Origin: an uncultured Clostridia bacterium | GTDB taxonomy: Bacteria > Bacillota > Clostridia > TANB77 > CAG-508 | NCBI GenBank assembly: GCA_947573445.1 | Contig: CANPFR010000003.1 | Span: forward strand, 1 to 64,000 | DNA length: 64,000 bases | Reading direction: 5' to 3' | Part shown: positions 18,157-28,138 of the stretch, piece by piece | Numbering within the stretch: the stretch's first letter is position 1 | Layout of the letters: each line of letters opens with the position of its first letter | Program-made: the position numbers and the translations under genes | Notes under the pieces: generated by a model | Databases searched by the model: none | Told to the model about the DNA's origin: nothing | Seen by the model: only the letters and a program-made list of their open reading frames with translations

Positions 18157-19311
18157 TTATCCAAAAATACCTCTTTTTTTGATTGGTGGCTGTTCATTCA
18201 TGGTTTTGGCTAGTTCTGTAACTAATTTTCTTTGCTCTGTTGTTAACTTCATAGGAATCTGAACATTGACAGTAAATACAAAATCCCCTCTCCAATTTCC
18301 ATTAACACTTTTGAAACCTCTATTTTTAATAACAAATTTCGTTCCTGTTTGTGTTCCTTCAGGAATTTTAAATTTCTCCTTCTTACCATCAACCATTGGA
18401 ATTTCCAACTCTGTTCCAAGAGTCGCTCCTGTAAACGTGATTGGAACCTCGCAAAAAACGTGTTCTCCCTGTCTTGTATAAACATTATGTTTTTTTAAAT
18501 GAACCACAATATATAAATTTCCCTTTGGTCCATTGTTTGCTCCTGGCTCTCCTTCTCCTTTTAAAACAACCGTCTGGCCTTCATCAATTCCTTCTGGGAT
18601 TTTTACCTTAATTTTTACTGACTTTCGGTTAATTCCCTTTCCATGACAACTCGAACATGGATTTTTGATCACTTTTCCCGTGCCAACACAAGTCGCACAA
18701 ACCTTCTGTGTGGACATTTGACCAAATGGAGTTGTAACAACTTGTTTGATTTTTCCTTTTCCACCACAAACACCACATGTCTCAGGTGTAGCACCTTTTT
18801 CGGCTCCTGTTCCATGACAAGATTTACAAGTCTCATTACGATTTAATGTAATTTCCTTCTCAACTCCAGAATAAGCTTCTTCAAACGTGATATTTAAATT
18901 GACTCTCAAATCTGCACCTTTTCGTGGCCCATTACTATTTCTCGCACGTGTAGAACCTCCACCAAAAAAGGAGGAAAAAATATCGCCTAAATCACCAAAG
19001 TCACCAAAATCACTAAATCCACCAAATCCATCAAACCCTGAACCATAAGAATAGTAACCACCGCCTTGGCCTCCACCATATTGTGGACCATTAAACCCAA
19101 ATTGGTCATACATTTGTCGTTTTTGCTTATCAGATAATGTTTCATAGGCTTCATTGACTTCTTTGAATTTCTTTTCTGCCTCTTCCTTATTATCTGGATT
19201 TGCATCTGGATGATATTTTTTGGCCAATCTTCGATATGCCTTTTTTAATTCATCATCCGTCGCATTTTTGTTTACTCCTAACACCTCATAATAATCTCTT
19301 TTTTCTGCCAT
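18157..19311 (-). CDS. dnaJ: chaperone DnaJ
   Basis: Co-chaperone that stimulates DnaK ATPase. 384 residues from ATG 19311. J domain with HPD in [10 protein letters not shown], a Gly/Phe-rich linker (about 75-125), four CxxCxGxG zinc repeats ([32 protein letters not shown]) and the C-terminal substrate domains. It is separated from dnaK by a MazG-like and a NUDIX gene, an uncommon arrangement. Confidence 0.97.
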   Translation of the reverse strand: MAEKRDYYEVLGVNKNATDDELKKAYRRLAKKYHPDANPDNKEEAEKKFKEVNEAYETLSDKQKRQMYDQFGFNGPQYGGGQGGGYYSYGSGFDGFGGFSDFGDFGDLGDIFSSFFGGGSTRARNSNGPRKGADLRVNLNITFEEAYSGVEKEITLNRNETCKSCHGTGAEKGATPETCGVCGGKGKIKQVVTTPFGQMSTQKVCATCVGTGKVIKNPCSSCHGKGINRKSVKIKVKIPEGIDEGQTVVLKGEGEPGANNGPKGNLYIVVHLKKHNVYTRQGEHVFCEVPITFTGATLGTELEIPMVDGKKEKFKIPEGTQTGTKFVIKNRGFKSVNGNWRGDFVFTVNVQIPMKLTTEQRKLVTELAKTMNEQPPIKKRGIFG

Positions 19312-19331
19312 TTCGACCTCCAAAACTAAAC

Positions 19332-19805
19332 TTAATCAATCATGATTTCTTGATTTTTTAAAAATTTTTTTACTTCTTTTATCCCATAAAAATCTAATTC
19401 TGCTATATTTTCTGGTAAATTTTCTAAATCAAACCATTTTAATTCTAAAACTTCATCTTGATCTTCTTTCAATGTTCCTTCATATTTTTCTACAAGAAAT
19501 AAAATCCAAACAACATAAACTTTATCTCCATTTGGGTATTCATGATATGTTTTTTCACCAGAGTAAATCCCCATTAATTTAGGATTTGTTGGTTTGATAT
19601 TAATTTCTTCCTTTAGTTCTCGCTCTAACGTTTGTAAATATGTTTCTCCTAATTCCATACATCCACCATGTGTTGCCCATTTTCCATCATCTTGTCTTTT
19701 TTGTAACAAAATTTTTCCATTTTCATATATAACAGCCCCTACAGCTGGCATAAAAACAGCATCATGACCTATTTTTTCTCTGATATCCTTTATATAATTC
19801 GCCAT
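19332..19805 (-). CDS. NUDIX hydrolase
   Basis: 157 residues. NUDIX box [15 protein letters not shown] followed by RELKEEINI (about residues 45-70). The N-terminal strand ([20 protein letters not shown]) and C-terminal [12 protein letters not shown] are typical. It lies 11 bases after the MazG-like gene and 20 before dnaJ, so all three are one operon. The pairing with MazG suggests nucleotide-pool cleaning. Confidence 0.88.
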   Translation of the reverse strand: MANYIKDIREKIGHDAVFMPAVGAVIYENGKILLQKRQDDGKWATHGGCMELGETYLQTLERELKEEINIKPTNPKLMGIYSGEKTYHEYPNGDKVYVVWILFLVEKYEGTLKEDQDEVLELKWFDLENLPENIAELDFYGIKEVKKFLKNQEIMID

Positions 19806-19816
19806 CTTTCTCCTCT

Positions 19817-20179
19817 TTAATTATTATACTTTTTCTGATTATCTTCCACATAATTTCGCTTCAAATTTGTTTGATGCTTTTTCACATAAGCCTTGGATAA
19901 TTCTTCTGCCGAAATATCCAATCGATTTAAAACTTCTATGTAATACATCAAAACATCCGAAATCTCCTCTGTGAAACGATTTCTGACGCCTTCATCATGC
20001 ATAATCTGTTCAATTCCTTTTTTCTTGATAATGGAAATGCATTCCCCCATTTCCTCCACCATATACAATAAATGATTTTGAGCGGCTTTTGGATTCATGT
20101 CATTCCATTTTTCTTTATTTTTTTCGTATAATGCAAACTGCATTTCTTTCATTTCAGAAATCTTCAAATCATTTTCCAT
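19817..20179 (-). CDS. MazG-like nucleotide pyrophosphohydrolase
   Basis: 120 residues, all helical. The metal-binding pattern of the MazG/dUTPase-like superfamily is visible as EEMGECISIIKKKG and EEISDVLMYYIE (EXXE...EXXD). Probably hydrolyses a (d)NTP to the monophosphate. First gene of an operon with NUDIX and dnaJ, driven by the minus-strand promoter at 20258-20286. Confidence 0.82.
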   Translation of the reverse strand: MENDLKISEMKEMQFALYEKNKEKWNDMNPKAAQNHLLYMVEEMGECISIIKKKGIEQIMHDEGVRNRFTEEISDVLMYYIEVLNRLDISAEELSKAYVKKHQTNLKRNYVEDNQKKYNN

Positions 20180-20257
20180 AAATTTTGCCTCATTTTTTCC
20201 GTTCTTACATATATATACAATTGATTATATATATATGTAAAAATAGCCTAACCTTTT

Positions 20258-20286
20258 ATTATACCATATTTTTTGTATTTTGTCAA
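20258..20286 (-). promoter_or_regulatory. consensus promoter of the MazG-NUDIX-dnaJ operon
   Basis: Minus-strand TTGACA (20286-20281), 17-base spacer, TATAAT (20263-20258). Confidence 0.8.
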
Positions 20287-20287
20287 T

Positions 20288-20316
20288 TTGACTTTTTTAT
20301 TAAAATATGGTATAAT
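20288..20316 (+). promoter_or_regulatory. divergent plus-strand promoter TTGACT-N17-TATAAT
   Basis: TTGACT at 20288-20293 and TATAAT at 20311-20316, spacing 17. Its -35 is one base from that of the minus-strand promoter, and the two halves form an inverted repeat (ATTATACCATATTTT / AAAATATGGTATAAT). No plus-strand gene follows; a transcript would cross two hairpin repeats and run antisense into the dnaK 3' end at 20491. Confidence 0.6.
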
Positions 20317-20320
20317 GAAA

Positions 20321-20345
20321 GGGTGGGGCAGTTAAGACTGACCCC
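20321..20345. repeat. intergenic hairpin repeat, copy 4
   Basis: GGGGCAGT-TAAG-ACTG(A)CCCC hairpin, core AGTTAAGACT. It starts at the expected 5' end of the plus-strand transcript from the promoter at 20288-20316. Confidence 0.5.
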
Positions 20346-20448
20346 TTTGTATTTTTGTTGTTTTGGTCGATTTTGGATATCGACTTCTTTTGTTTACCTA
20401 CCAATTTTTTTGTTTTGGTAATAATGGTGTTGTTATTGGTATCTCATT

Positions 20449-20474
20449 GGGCAGGGATGGAACCCTGCCCCTAC
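20449..20474. repeat. intergenic hairpin repeat, copy 5
   Basis: A perfect 8-base stem GGGCAGGG / CCCTGCCC with loop ATGGAA and tail CCTAC, just downstream of dnaK. Confidence 0.6.
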
Positions 20475-20490
20475 ATTGGGTTTGCATTTA

Positions 20491-22350
<1,860 letters not shown>

Positions 22351-22480
22351 CTAAAATAAATTATTTTTAATGTTGCAACTTTATGTTGCTAAATATCTGT
22401 AATTTACTGCCCCCTCGAACAGCTATCTTATCTTTGGTTTAATATTTATAATAATTTTTAATTATTAACGAATTTTGTAA

Positions 22481-22506
22481 GGTTGGTCAAGACCAATCTC
22501 CACGGG
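22481..22506. repeat. intergenic hairpin repeat, copy 6
   Basis: GGTTGGTC-AA-GACCAATC hairpin (one G-T pair), core GGTCAAGACC, touching the 3' end of grpE. Confidence 0.5.
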
Positions 22507-22989
22507 TTAATTAGCTACAACCACTAAGGCATGACGAATTACTTTGGTGCCAATCATGTAACCTTTGCGGTATTCTTCTACGATTTCTTGTTCCCCTTTT
22601 GTGTTGTCTTCAATGTGACTTACGGCTTCGTGTAATTCTGGATCAAATCTTTTTCCCACTGTCTCAATCGCTTTTAAACCAAATTTTTCCAATGCCATTT
22701 CATATTGTTTGACTACCATTTTGACACCTTCTTGATAGCTTTTGTCTGTTGTTTCACTTGATGCTGCTTTGTCTAAATTATCCATGATTGGTAACATGAC
22801 TAATAAAACTTCGCCAGTAATCATATTGTACAAACCTTCACGTTCTTTGGCACTCCTCTTTTTGAAATTCTCAAATTCAGCAAATAGACGTTTATACCTA
22901 TCTTCTAGCTCTTCGTATTCCGTCTTTGGTGTTTCTACTGCTTCATTTTCTAATTCAACATTTTTTTGTTCTTCATTTCCTTCTCCCAA
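22507..22989 (-). CDS. grpE: nucleotide exchange factor GrpE
   Basis: Releases ADP from DnaK. 160 residues: a long N-terminal coiled coil (EELEDRYKRLFAEFENFKKR) and a C-terminal beta domain with the family signature PELHEAVSHIED...GYMIGTKVIRHALVVV. Located between hrcA and dnaK as in most Firmicutes. Confidence 0.96.
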   Translation of the reverse strand: MGEGNEEQKNVELENEAVETPKTEYEELEDRYKRLFAEFENFKKRSAKEREGLYNMITGEVLLVMLPIMDNLDKAASSETTDKSYQEGVKMVVKQYEMALEKFGLKAIETVGKRFDPELHEAVSHIEDNTKGEQEIVEEYRKGYMIGTKVIRHALVVVAN

Positions 22990-23073
22990 TTTTAAACCTC
23001 CTTTATTATATTTGCAACTACGCTTTGCTTTTGTTGCATCCGTTATCTGTAAAGCTCATTTATTCGCTAACAG

Positions 23074-24103
23074 TTAACTTAATTTACCATTTTTAAAATC
23101 CTCATTTAGCTTTTTGCTAATGTATTTCATAACTGAAATCACTTTTGAATAATCCATTCTTGTTGGACCAATAATTCCAATGGTTCCAATATCTTTATCT
23201 TCCAGTAAATGATTGAATGTTACAATACTGAAATTTTTGAGTTCCTCATGCTCAGATTCTTCTCCAATATATACATTGATGTTTTCTGCAATTCCTGTGT
23301 TTAAAATATCTGCTACCAAATCTTTAGCATCTAATACATTCAAAAAATCTTTGGCAACATCCACTTTTTTGAATTCTGGCATATCCATAACTTTTCCTGC
23401 ACCCTCTAAATAAACCTGTTTGGATTCATCTAGTATCTTATTGATTTCATCAATGATTTTTTGGATGATATTAATTCCTGTATTGACTTCAGCCATAATA
23501 AAATCTTCAATTGGACCTTCCAGTTTTTCGAGTGGTTTACCAATTAATTTATGTTTGAAAATATAAGTTAAATCATCCACTTGTGTTTCTTCTAAATCTT
23601 CATCAAATTTGATAACAGATTCTCGAATGATCCCTGAATCTGTCAAAATAACAGCCATCAAAACCCTCGTTCCGTAAGAGCACAAATTTGATATCAATGA
23701 TGGTATGATTGTTCATATCTGGTCCGACACTAACTGTTGTATAATGGGTGATTTCAGATAAGGTTGTTGTTGCAATTCTAGCCAAATCTTCTAAACCATT
23801 GACTTTGGTTTCAAGCCTTTGTTTGATAATTTCCATTTCTTGTTTTGTCAAATTATCATCTCTTACTAACTGATCAACATAGTAACGATAGCCCTTTTGG
23901 GAAGGAACTCTACCACTTGATGTATGCGTTTTTTCTAAAAAACCTGTATGTTCGAGTTCTGCCATTTCATTGCGGATGGTTGCACTACTACAATCTAACG
24001 CTTTTACCAGATTCCCTGAACTGACTGGTTCTGCCGTTTCAATATATTCTTCTACAATTGCTTGCAGAATCTTCCTTTTTCTATGATCTAAATCATCTGC
24101 CAT
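23074..24103 (-). CDS. hrcA: heat-shock repressor HrcA, with +1 frameshift at CGG
   Basis: Binds CIRCE and represses the dnaK operon. The N-terminal part (from 24103) has the winged helix RKRKILQAIVEEYIETAEPV, SSATIRNEMAELE and SGRVPSQKGYRYYVD. It leaves the family frame at CGG (23672-23674), after DIKFVLL. Skipping base 23674 (TTA-C-GGA) gives GTRVLMAVILTDSGIIRESV and then a normal GAF-like dimer domain ending KISKKLNEDFKNGKLS (342 residues, the usual length). In the zero frame the protein would stop at 166 residues without its regulatory domain. Confidence 0.9.
23672..23674 (-). other. CGG +1 frameshift site in hrcA
   Basis: Zero frame TTA CGG AAC GAG; conserved frame TTA (C) GGA ACG AGG GTT, read L-G-T-R-V. 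Confidence 0.85.
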
Positions 24104-24148
24104 TTTTTTACTTCCTTTCTAATCCGTCTATCCGTAAACAAATTAAAA

Positions 24149-24175
24149 TTAGCAGTCATCAACTTAGACTGCTAA
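24149..24175. promoter_or_regulatory. CIRCE operator (variant TTAGCAGTC-N9-GACTGCTAA)
   Basis: A perfect 9-base inverted repeat with a 9-base spacer, differing from the standard CIRCE (TTAGCACTC-N9-GAGTGCTAA) at one symmetrical position in each arm. It lies about 45 bases upstream of hrcA, right after the TATAAT at 24179-24184 and a TTGACA at 24200-24205. It should bind HrcA. Confidence 0.9.
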
Positions 24176-24285
24176 TATATTATACCCATATTTCAATTTT
24201 GTCAATAGTTTTTTTGGAAAAATTGAATTTTTTTGATTCTTATTTACTGTTCCCACCAATTCATTCAAAAGTAGCTCTAATTAAT

Positions 24286-24753
24286 TTATTTGTTTATATG
24301 TAATATCTTAAATACAAAATTTTTGAATTTCATAAAAAAAGTTTCTTTGTATTCAATTAATGCAGTATTACTATTATTTTCTGCTAGTTCGACAGTATTA
24401 CTTTCTTGTTTTTTAAAAATATCATCTGGATTATATTTTTCTCTTAAATATTTTTGATAAGTTTCTTCATTTTGATATAAAATTTTATTGTATTCTAATC
24501 GTTCTTCTTCGGAACATATATAATTTCTATAAATCATTGCTAACAACAATTTGGTTTTATGCTTTAGTTCTATTTTATCCAAACCTAGAGAATAATCAAA
24601 ATTTGGTTTATAAGCAGAGAGTGAATTCTCTTTCAAAAATTCTTTAAATTTATTTGGTATTTTATCAACTTCCCTTTTAGGTAAATATTCTAAAATAGAT
24701 AAAACTTCAGTTGTAGCAATTTTATATTCTTCTGATACGCTAACCTTTTTCAT
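24286..24753 (-). CDS. unknown helical protein (155 aa)
   Basis: Charged, helical, no signal peptide or clear membrane segment, with a basic C-terminus (MKFKNFVFKILHINK). Its start overlaps the end of the metalloprotease-like gene by 14 bases, so they are coupled. Function unknown. Confidence 0.55.
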   Translation of the reverse strand: MKKVSVSEEYKIATTEVLSILEYLPKREVDKIPNKFKEFLKENSLSAYKPNFDYSLGLDKIELKHKTKLLLAMIYRNYICSEEERLEYNKILYQNEETYQKYLREKYNPDDIFKKQESNTVELAENNSNTALIEYKETFFMKFKNFVFKILHINK

Positions 24754-26047
24754 TATTTGTATTTTCTCCTTTTTCTAAGGTATTTCCTAATGCTATCGTT
24801 CTAGTTTCGTGTGTAATATCACTCAATTCTGAACTTTTAACATCACTTACTACATGTAATAATTCTTGTCTTTTTTTCAAATCTGCTGCCTGATTTACTA
24901 ATGAATACCCTTCATAATTAAGTCTTTCTACAAAATCCTTATAATTATCAATTCCCATATTATATCTTACCATATTCAAATTATATTTTTGTGCCAAAAC
25001 ATTATCTATTTTTTCAATTGGTGTCATTTTAGATATATCTGGGAAATAAATCGTTTCATACTCATCAAAAAACTCTTGGACTCTTATGCTATCTATTCTA
25101 TCTAAAACAGCTCTCTTTTTATCATAACTTGTTGGACTATCAGCAGAGGGTAATATATCTATTTCTCTATTCATCCAATAATTTGTTTTTCTCATTAAAT
25201 CATTTATTTTATTTTTACTTTCTGTTTCACCATATAATCTGTAATTTTCAAAATCATCTTTACCAAGTTTTTCTAACATATAGCCAACAAAATCTGCCAT
25301 ATAACCTTGACAATCACTTTCAACTAATGAACTTCTATATTCTTTTCGCATTTCATCTAAAGAAATCCCCATATAATTTGCCATAGCTTTTTCTTCTGCA
25401 ACTGTATTCATACTTTCTTCGATCATTAATCCTGTTGTCTTTATACACTTCTTTAAAAATTTATTATCGTGTGTCTTTGAAAATGAATACATAAATTCTG
25501 CTGTTCCTACCCTTTCTTTTAACGTTTTGTCTGGTTGCATTACAAATTGTTCTTTTTCTGCATTCCAAGCATGTCCTAACTCGTGAATTAACTGAGAGAC
25601 ATTTATATCTGTACCAAAGAACTCTTTCGCTTTTCCTGTAACTCTTTGAATATATATAAAAGATTTTTTACCTAGTAAATTCATATTTTTATCTAGTATT
25701 GGTTCTGAAACATAAGCTCCTGCACCCAATTCTTTTCCATATTCTCCCAAATCAACATTTTCTTCTATAATGTGTTGATTTACATCTTTTCCAATATATT
25801 GTTCTACTAGTTTATCATAATTTTCTTGTGTAAGATCTTCTATTATATCAATTGGAGTATGACTTAACATTTGATAAAATAAACTTCGTTCTTGTTGGTT
25901 GGAATCTATTAGCATTGCAGGAATAACTTTTAATAAAACTGTTTTCAAGCTATCATTTTCTTGTTTATCTTTATCATCATAATGATATATTTCAGATACT
26001 TCTTCTACTATATCTTTGCATTCATTTAAGATTTCTTCCACTTTCAT
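24740..26047 (-). CDS. predicted zinc metalloprotease-like protein (HELGH)
   Basis: 435 residues from the ATG at 26047 (AAAGGAGG, about 10-base spacer; earlier in-frame Met codons exist). Around residue 150 it has VSQLIHELGHAWNAEKEQF, a canonical HExxH zinc motif. A possible third ligand is among the Glu-rich segment GLMIEESMNTVAEEKAMANY, about 70 residues later. No signal peptide, so it would act inside the cell unless exported otherwise. The rest is unfamiliar. It is coupled to the gene at 24286, and the gene at 26934 could be related in function. Confidence 0.65.
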   Translation of the reverse strand: MKVEEILNECKDIVEEVSEIYHYDDKDKQENDSLKTVLLKVIPAMLIDSNQQERSLFYQMLSHTPIDIIEDLTQENYDKLVEQYIGKDVNQHIIEENVDLGEYGKELGAGAYVSEPILDKNMNLLGKKSFIYIQRVTGKAKEFFGTDINVSQLIHELGHAWNAEKEQFVMQPDKTLKERVGTAEFMYSFSKTHDNKFLKKCIKTTGLMIEESMNTVAEEKAMANYMGISLDEMRKEYRSSLVESDCQGYMADFVGYMLEKLGKDDFENYRLYGETESKNKINDLMRKTNYWMNREIDILPSADSPTSYDKKRAVLDRIDSIRVQEFFDEYETIYFPDISKMTPIEKIDNVLAQKYNLNMVRYNMGIDNYKDFVERLNYEGYSLVNQAADLKKRQELLHVVSDVKSSELSDITHETRTIALGNTLEKGENTNNEKG

Positions 26048-26185
26048 AAGCGAATTTTCCTCCTTTGTCATTATTAATACTATAACATAAATATATTTTT
26101 TTAACAATAAATTTTAAAATTAATGATAAAAAATGACCTCCTTTTATTGTTTGTTTTTATAGTAAAATTCTAATGATTGTTTTAA

Positions 26186-26367
26186 CTATACTTCACGAGA
26201 ATATTCATAAAAATATGGTAATCCTCGTTCTACTACTGTTTTCAATAATGCGATTTCTTCTGAGTATTGACCATTTTATTTTCTTCAGCCCATTCTCTCC
26301 AAGTTTGATTCTTTTTTGCTACTAATGGAAAGGTTCCTATCTTGTCACCTGTAACTTGATCTTCCAC
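26186..26367 (-). pseudogene. gene remnant, minus strand
   Basis: VEDQVTGDKIGTFPLVAKKN...TWREWAEENKM in one frame continues as GQYSEEIALLKTVVERGLPY and EYSREV in another, ending at 26186. The frames do not join by a +1 skip at CGG. It overlaps the plus-strand remnant at 26355, so the stretch looks like a scar of mobile DNA. Confidence 0.4.
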
Positions 26368-26534
26368 CTACTAATATTTCTCTCTTTGATACAAGACGTG
26401 AGAAAACATGGCGTGAAGAATTAAATGGTTATTTGTCAGAGGATGCACCATATACAGGTGAAGCACTGGATTACGATCGGCTCTGGAAGTCTATTTCTAC
26501 AATTGCCCAAAAATTTGTCACCGAAGAAATTTAA
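26355..26534 (+). pseudogene. 3' fragment of a foreign gene, plus strand
   Basis: Open frame without a start: LFDTRREKTWREELNGYLS... EALDYDRLWKSISTIAQKFV, ending TEEI. It contains one in-frame CGG (YDRLW). The family is not recognised. It is followed by a strong terminator at 26546. It looks like the tail of a larger gene left by deletion. Confidence 0.45.
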
Positions 26535-26545
26535 TATGTAATATC

Positions 26546-26591
26546 AAAAACAGAAATCGGACACGCAAATGCGTATCCGATTTCTGTTTTT
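26546..26591. terminator. strong bidirectional terminator
   Basis: A 16-base stem AAAAACAGAAATCGGA / TCCGATTTCTGTTTTT with an inner ACGC/GCGT hairpin, directly after the fragment ending at 26534. Confidence 0.85.
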
Positions 26592-26933
26592 CTTGATATG
26601 ATGTGTTTTTATACTATTTAGACGCGTTACAGTGCACGTCAATACGTGTTTGTGCAAAAAGAAATGATTTTTTCATTAAAAAATAACATAACTTTAATGT
26701 TTTTTATTTTTATAAATTTGCCACTTTTGGCATTTTTTCTCTCATAATTTAAAATCACAACATATTTTCCTAAAAAAATGGGAGATTACTATCTTTACAG
26801 TATCCCCCATTTTTAATTCTCCACTAAAGTAGGAACTTTCTTCGTATTGTTATAACAATACGATTACTATACTTTATGCCAAATTGCAAATAAATTTTAA
26901 AAAATTTTTGAATCCTAATACAATTGTAATCTT
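26592..26933. other. intergenic stretch without genes
   Basis: No coding frame seen. It holds a repeat-like segment AAATGATTTTTTCATT (about 26655) that recurs near 45465, a hairpin AAAAATGGG...CCCATTTTT near 26775-26815, and the 20-base palindrome at 26843. Confidence 0.5.
26843..26862. repeat. 20-base perfect palindrome
   Basis: CGTATTGTTATAACAATACG is fully self-complementary without a loop, more like a protein-binding site than an RNA hairpin. It lies about 70 bases downstream of the gene ending at 26934; no adjacent promoter was identified. Confidence 0.5.
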
Positions 26934-28064
26934 TTATCTTTGCTCACCTTGTTGTTTATTTCCTTCCCTAGTTTGCATCTTAGCCACTTCCCCAATAAGT
27001 TCAAAACTATTGGTTCCTTGTATATAGTCTGTTAACATATCTGCATACACTAAAGCATATTTTCCCATTTTATCATCGATTGTTGAATCTATATTATATC
27101 GTTTCTGATATAATTGTTGTTTCAAATTTGAATCAACTGCTATCTCATCTCTAATTTTAAGAGCTTCTGCTCCATCCATATTCCCAATTTGTGCCCTTAA
27201 CTGTTCATCTCTTCCAGCAATCCCTAATCCTCTTTTTAATACGTCTTCTCCGTATGTCGCCTTTATCTCATCTTCTCTTGTAATTACTTCATTTAAAAAT
27301 CCTATTTGATGATATTTTTCCAATTGCACAATTTGTTCATATACATCATTCATATTATTGATTGGCATAGCTAATATTCTATTAACTTTAGGTCTTTCCG
27401 CTTCAATTTTCCTATTAAACTTTTCTTCTTCTGTTTCAGGAACATAATCTTTCATTCTTGCGTCTTCCATCATTTGAGCATACATAACTCTATATTCTGA
27501 TCCAACACCAAGTCTTAATTCATCTTCCTTGGGATGATATCTCAAATATTTCAATTTATCTTGTAAAGTCTTATCTCCTGCAATTTGAGCTTTTATTCGT
27601 TCCTGTGCTTCTTTTGGTATTTTATCCGTTTGATTTGTTAATTCTCCTTCATGTACAAATACCTCGTAAGCTTTTTCAAAATATTTTGAACCATATCTTC
27701 TACTTACTTCTTCTCTTAATCTATTTAACCCTTCTAGTCCTTTTATTTCTGGATATAGAAAAGACATTTCCTCTATAATTTGTTCTATTTTTTGTGAATC
27801 TGATAAGTCATCCTCTTTAATTATCCATGCTCCAGTTTTATTTTCAAGATTCTTATATTCTTCACCAGAATTTAAAGCCTTTACCCCATTTCTTCTATTT
27901 TCTCTTTCAGCTATTAATTCATTAATTATTTTTTGTTTATCAACCAATTGACGATCATCGCCTTCCAGTGCTTGTCTTTTATCTTCTATTTTTTCTTCTT
28001 GTCTTACTCTCCATCTAAAACGGATTTTATCTATAAAATTTAATTTGTCGTACCCTTCCATCAT
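26934..28064 (-). CDS. unknown charged protein (376 aa)
   Basis: Starts MMEGYDKLNFIDKIRFRWRV behind AAAGGAGGAAAAA. Highly charged, mostly helical, with coiled-coil-like stretches (EEKIEDKRQALEGDDRQLVD) and no membrane segments. Internal similarity is visible between segments such as REEVSRRYGSKYFEKAYEVF and REDEIKATYGEDVLKRGL, suggesting a duplicated helical unit. It lies just downstream of topA. Function unknown. Confidence 0.6.
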   Translation of the reverse strand: MMEGYDKLNFIDKIRFRWRVRQEEKIEDKRQALEGDDRQLVDKQKIINELIAERENRRNGVKALNSGEEYKNLENKTGAWIIKEDDLSDSQKIEQIIEEMSFLYPEIKGLEGLNRLREEVSRRYGSKYFEKAYEVFVHEGELTNQTDKIPKEAQERIKAQIAGDKTLQDKLKYLRYHPKEDELRLGVGSEYRVMYAQMMEDARMKDYVPETEEEKFNRKIEAERPKVNRILAMPINNMNDVYEQIVQLEKYHQIGFLNEVITREDEIKATYGEDVLKRGLGIAGRDEQLRAQIGNMDGAEALKIRDEIAVDSNLKQQLYQKRYNIDSTIDDKMGKYALVYADMLTDYIQGTNSFELIGEVAKMQTREGNKQQGEQR

Positions 28065-28138
28065 TTTTTCCTCCTTTTGTGTATTTCTATTTTTATTATA
28101 CTATATCTTCCATAAAAAAACACAAGTATTTGCATAAT

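Noticed and set aside
24149-24175. Ordinary terminator instead of CIRCE
   Set aside because: The arm sequence, 9-base spacing and position next to the hrcA -10 box match CIRCE, and there is no T run.
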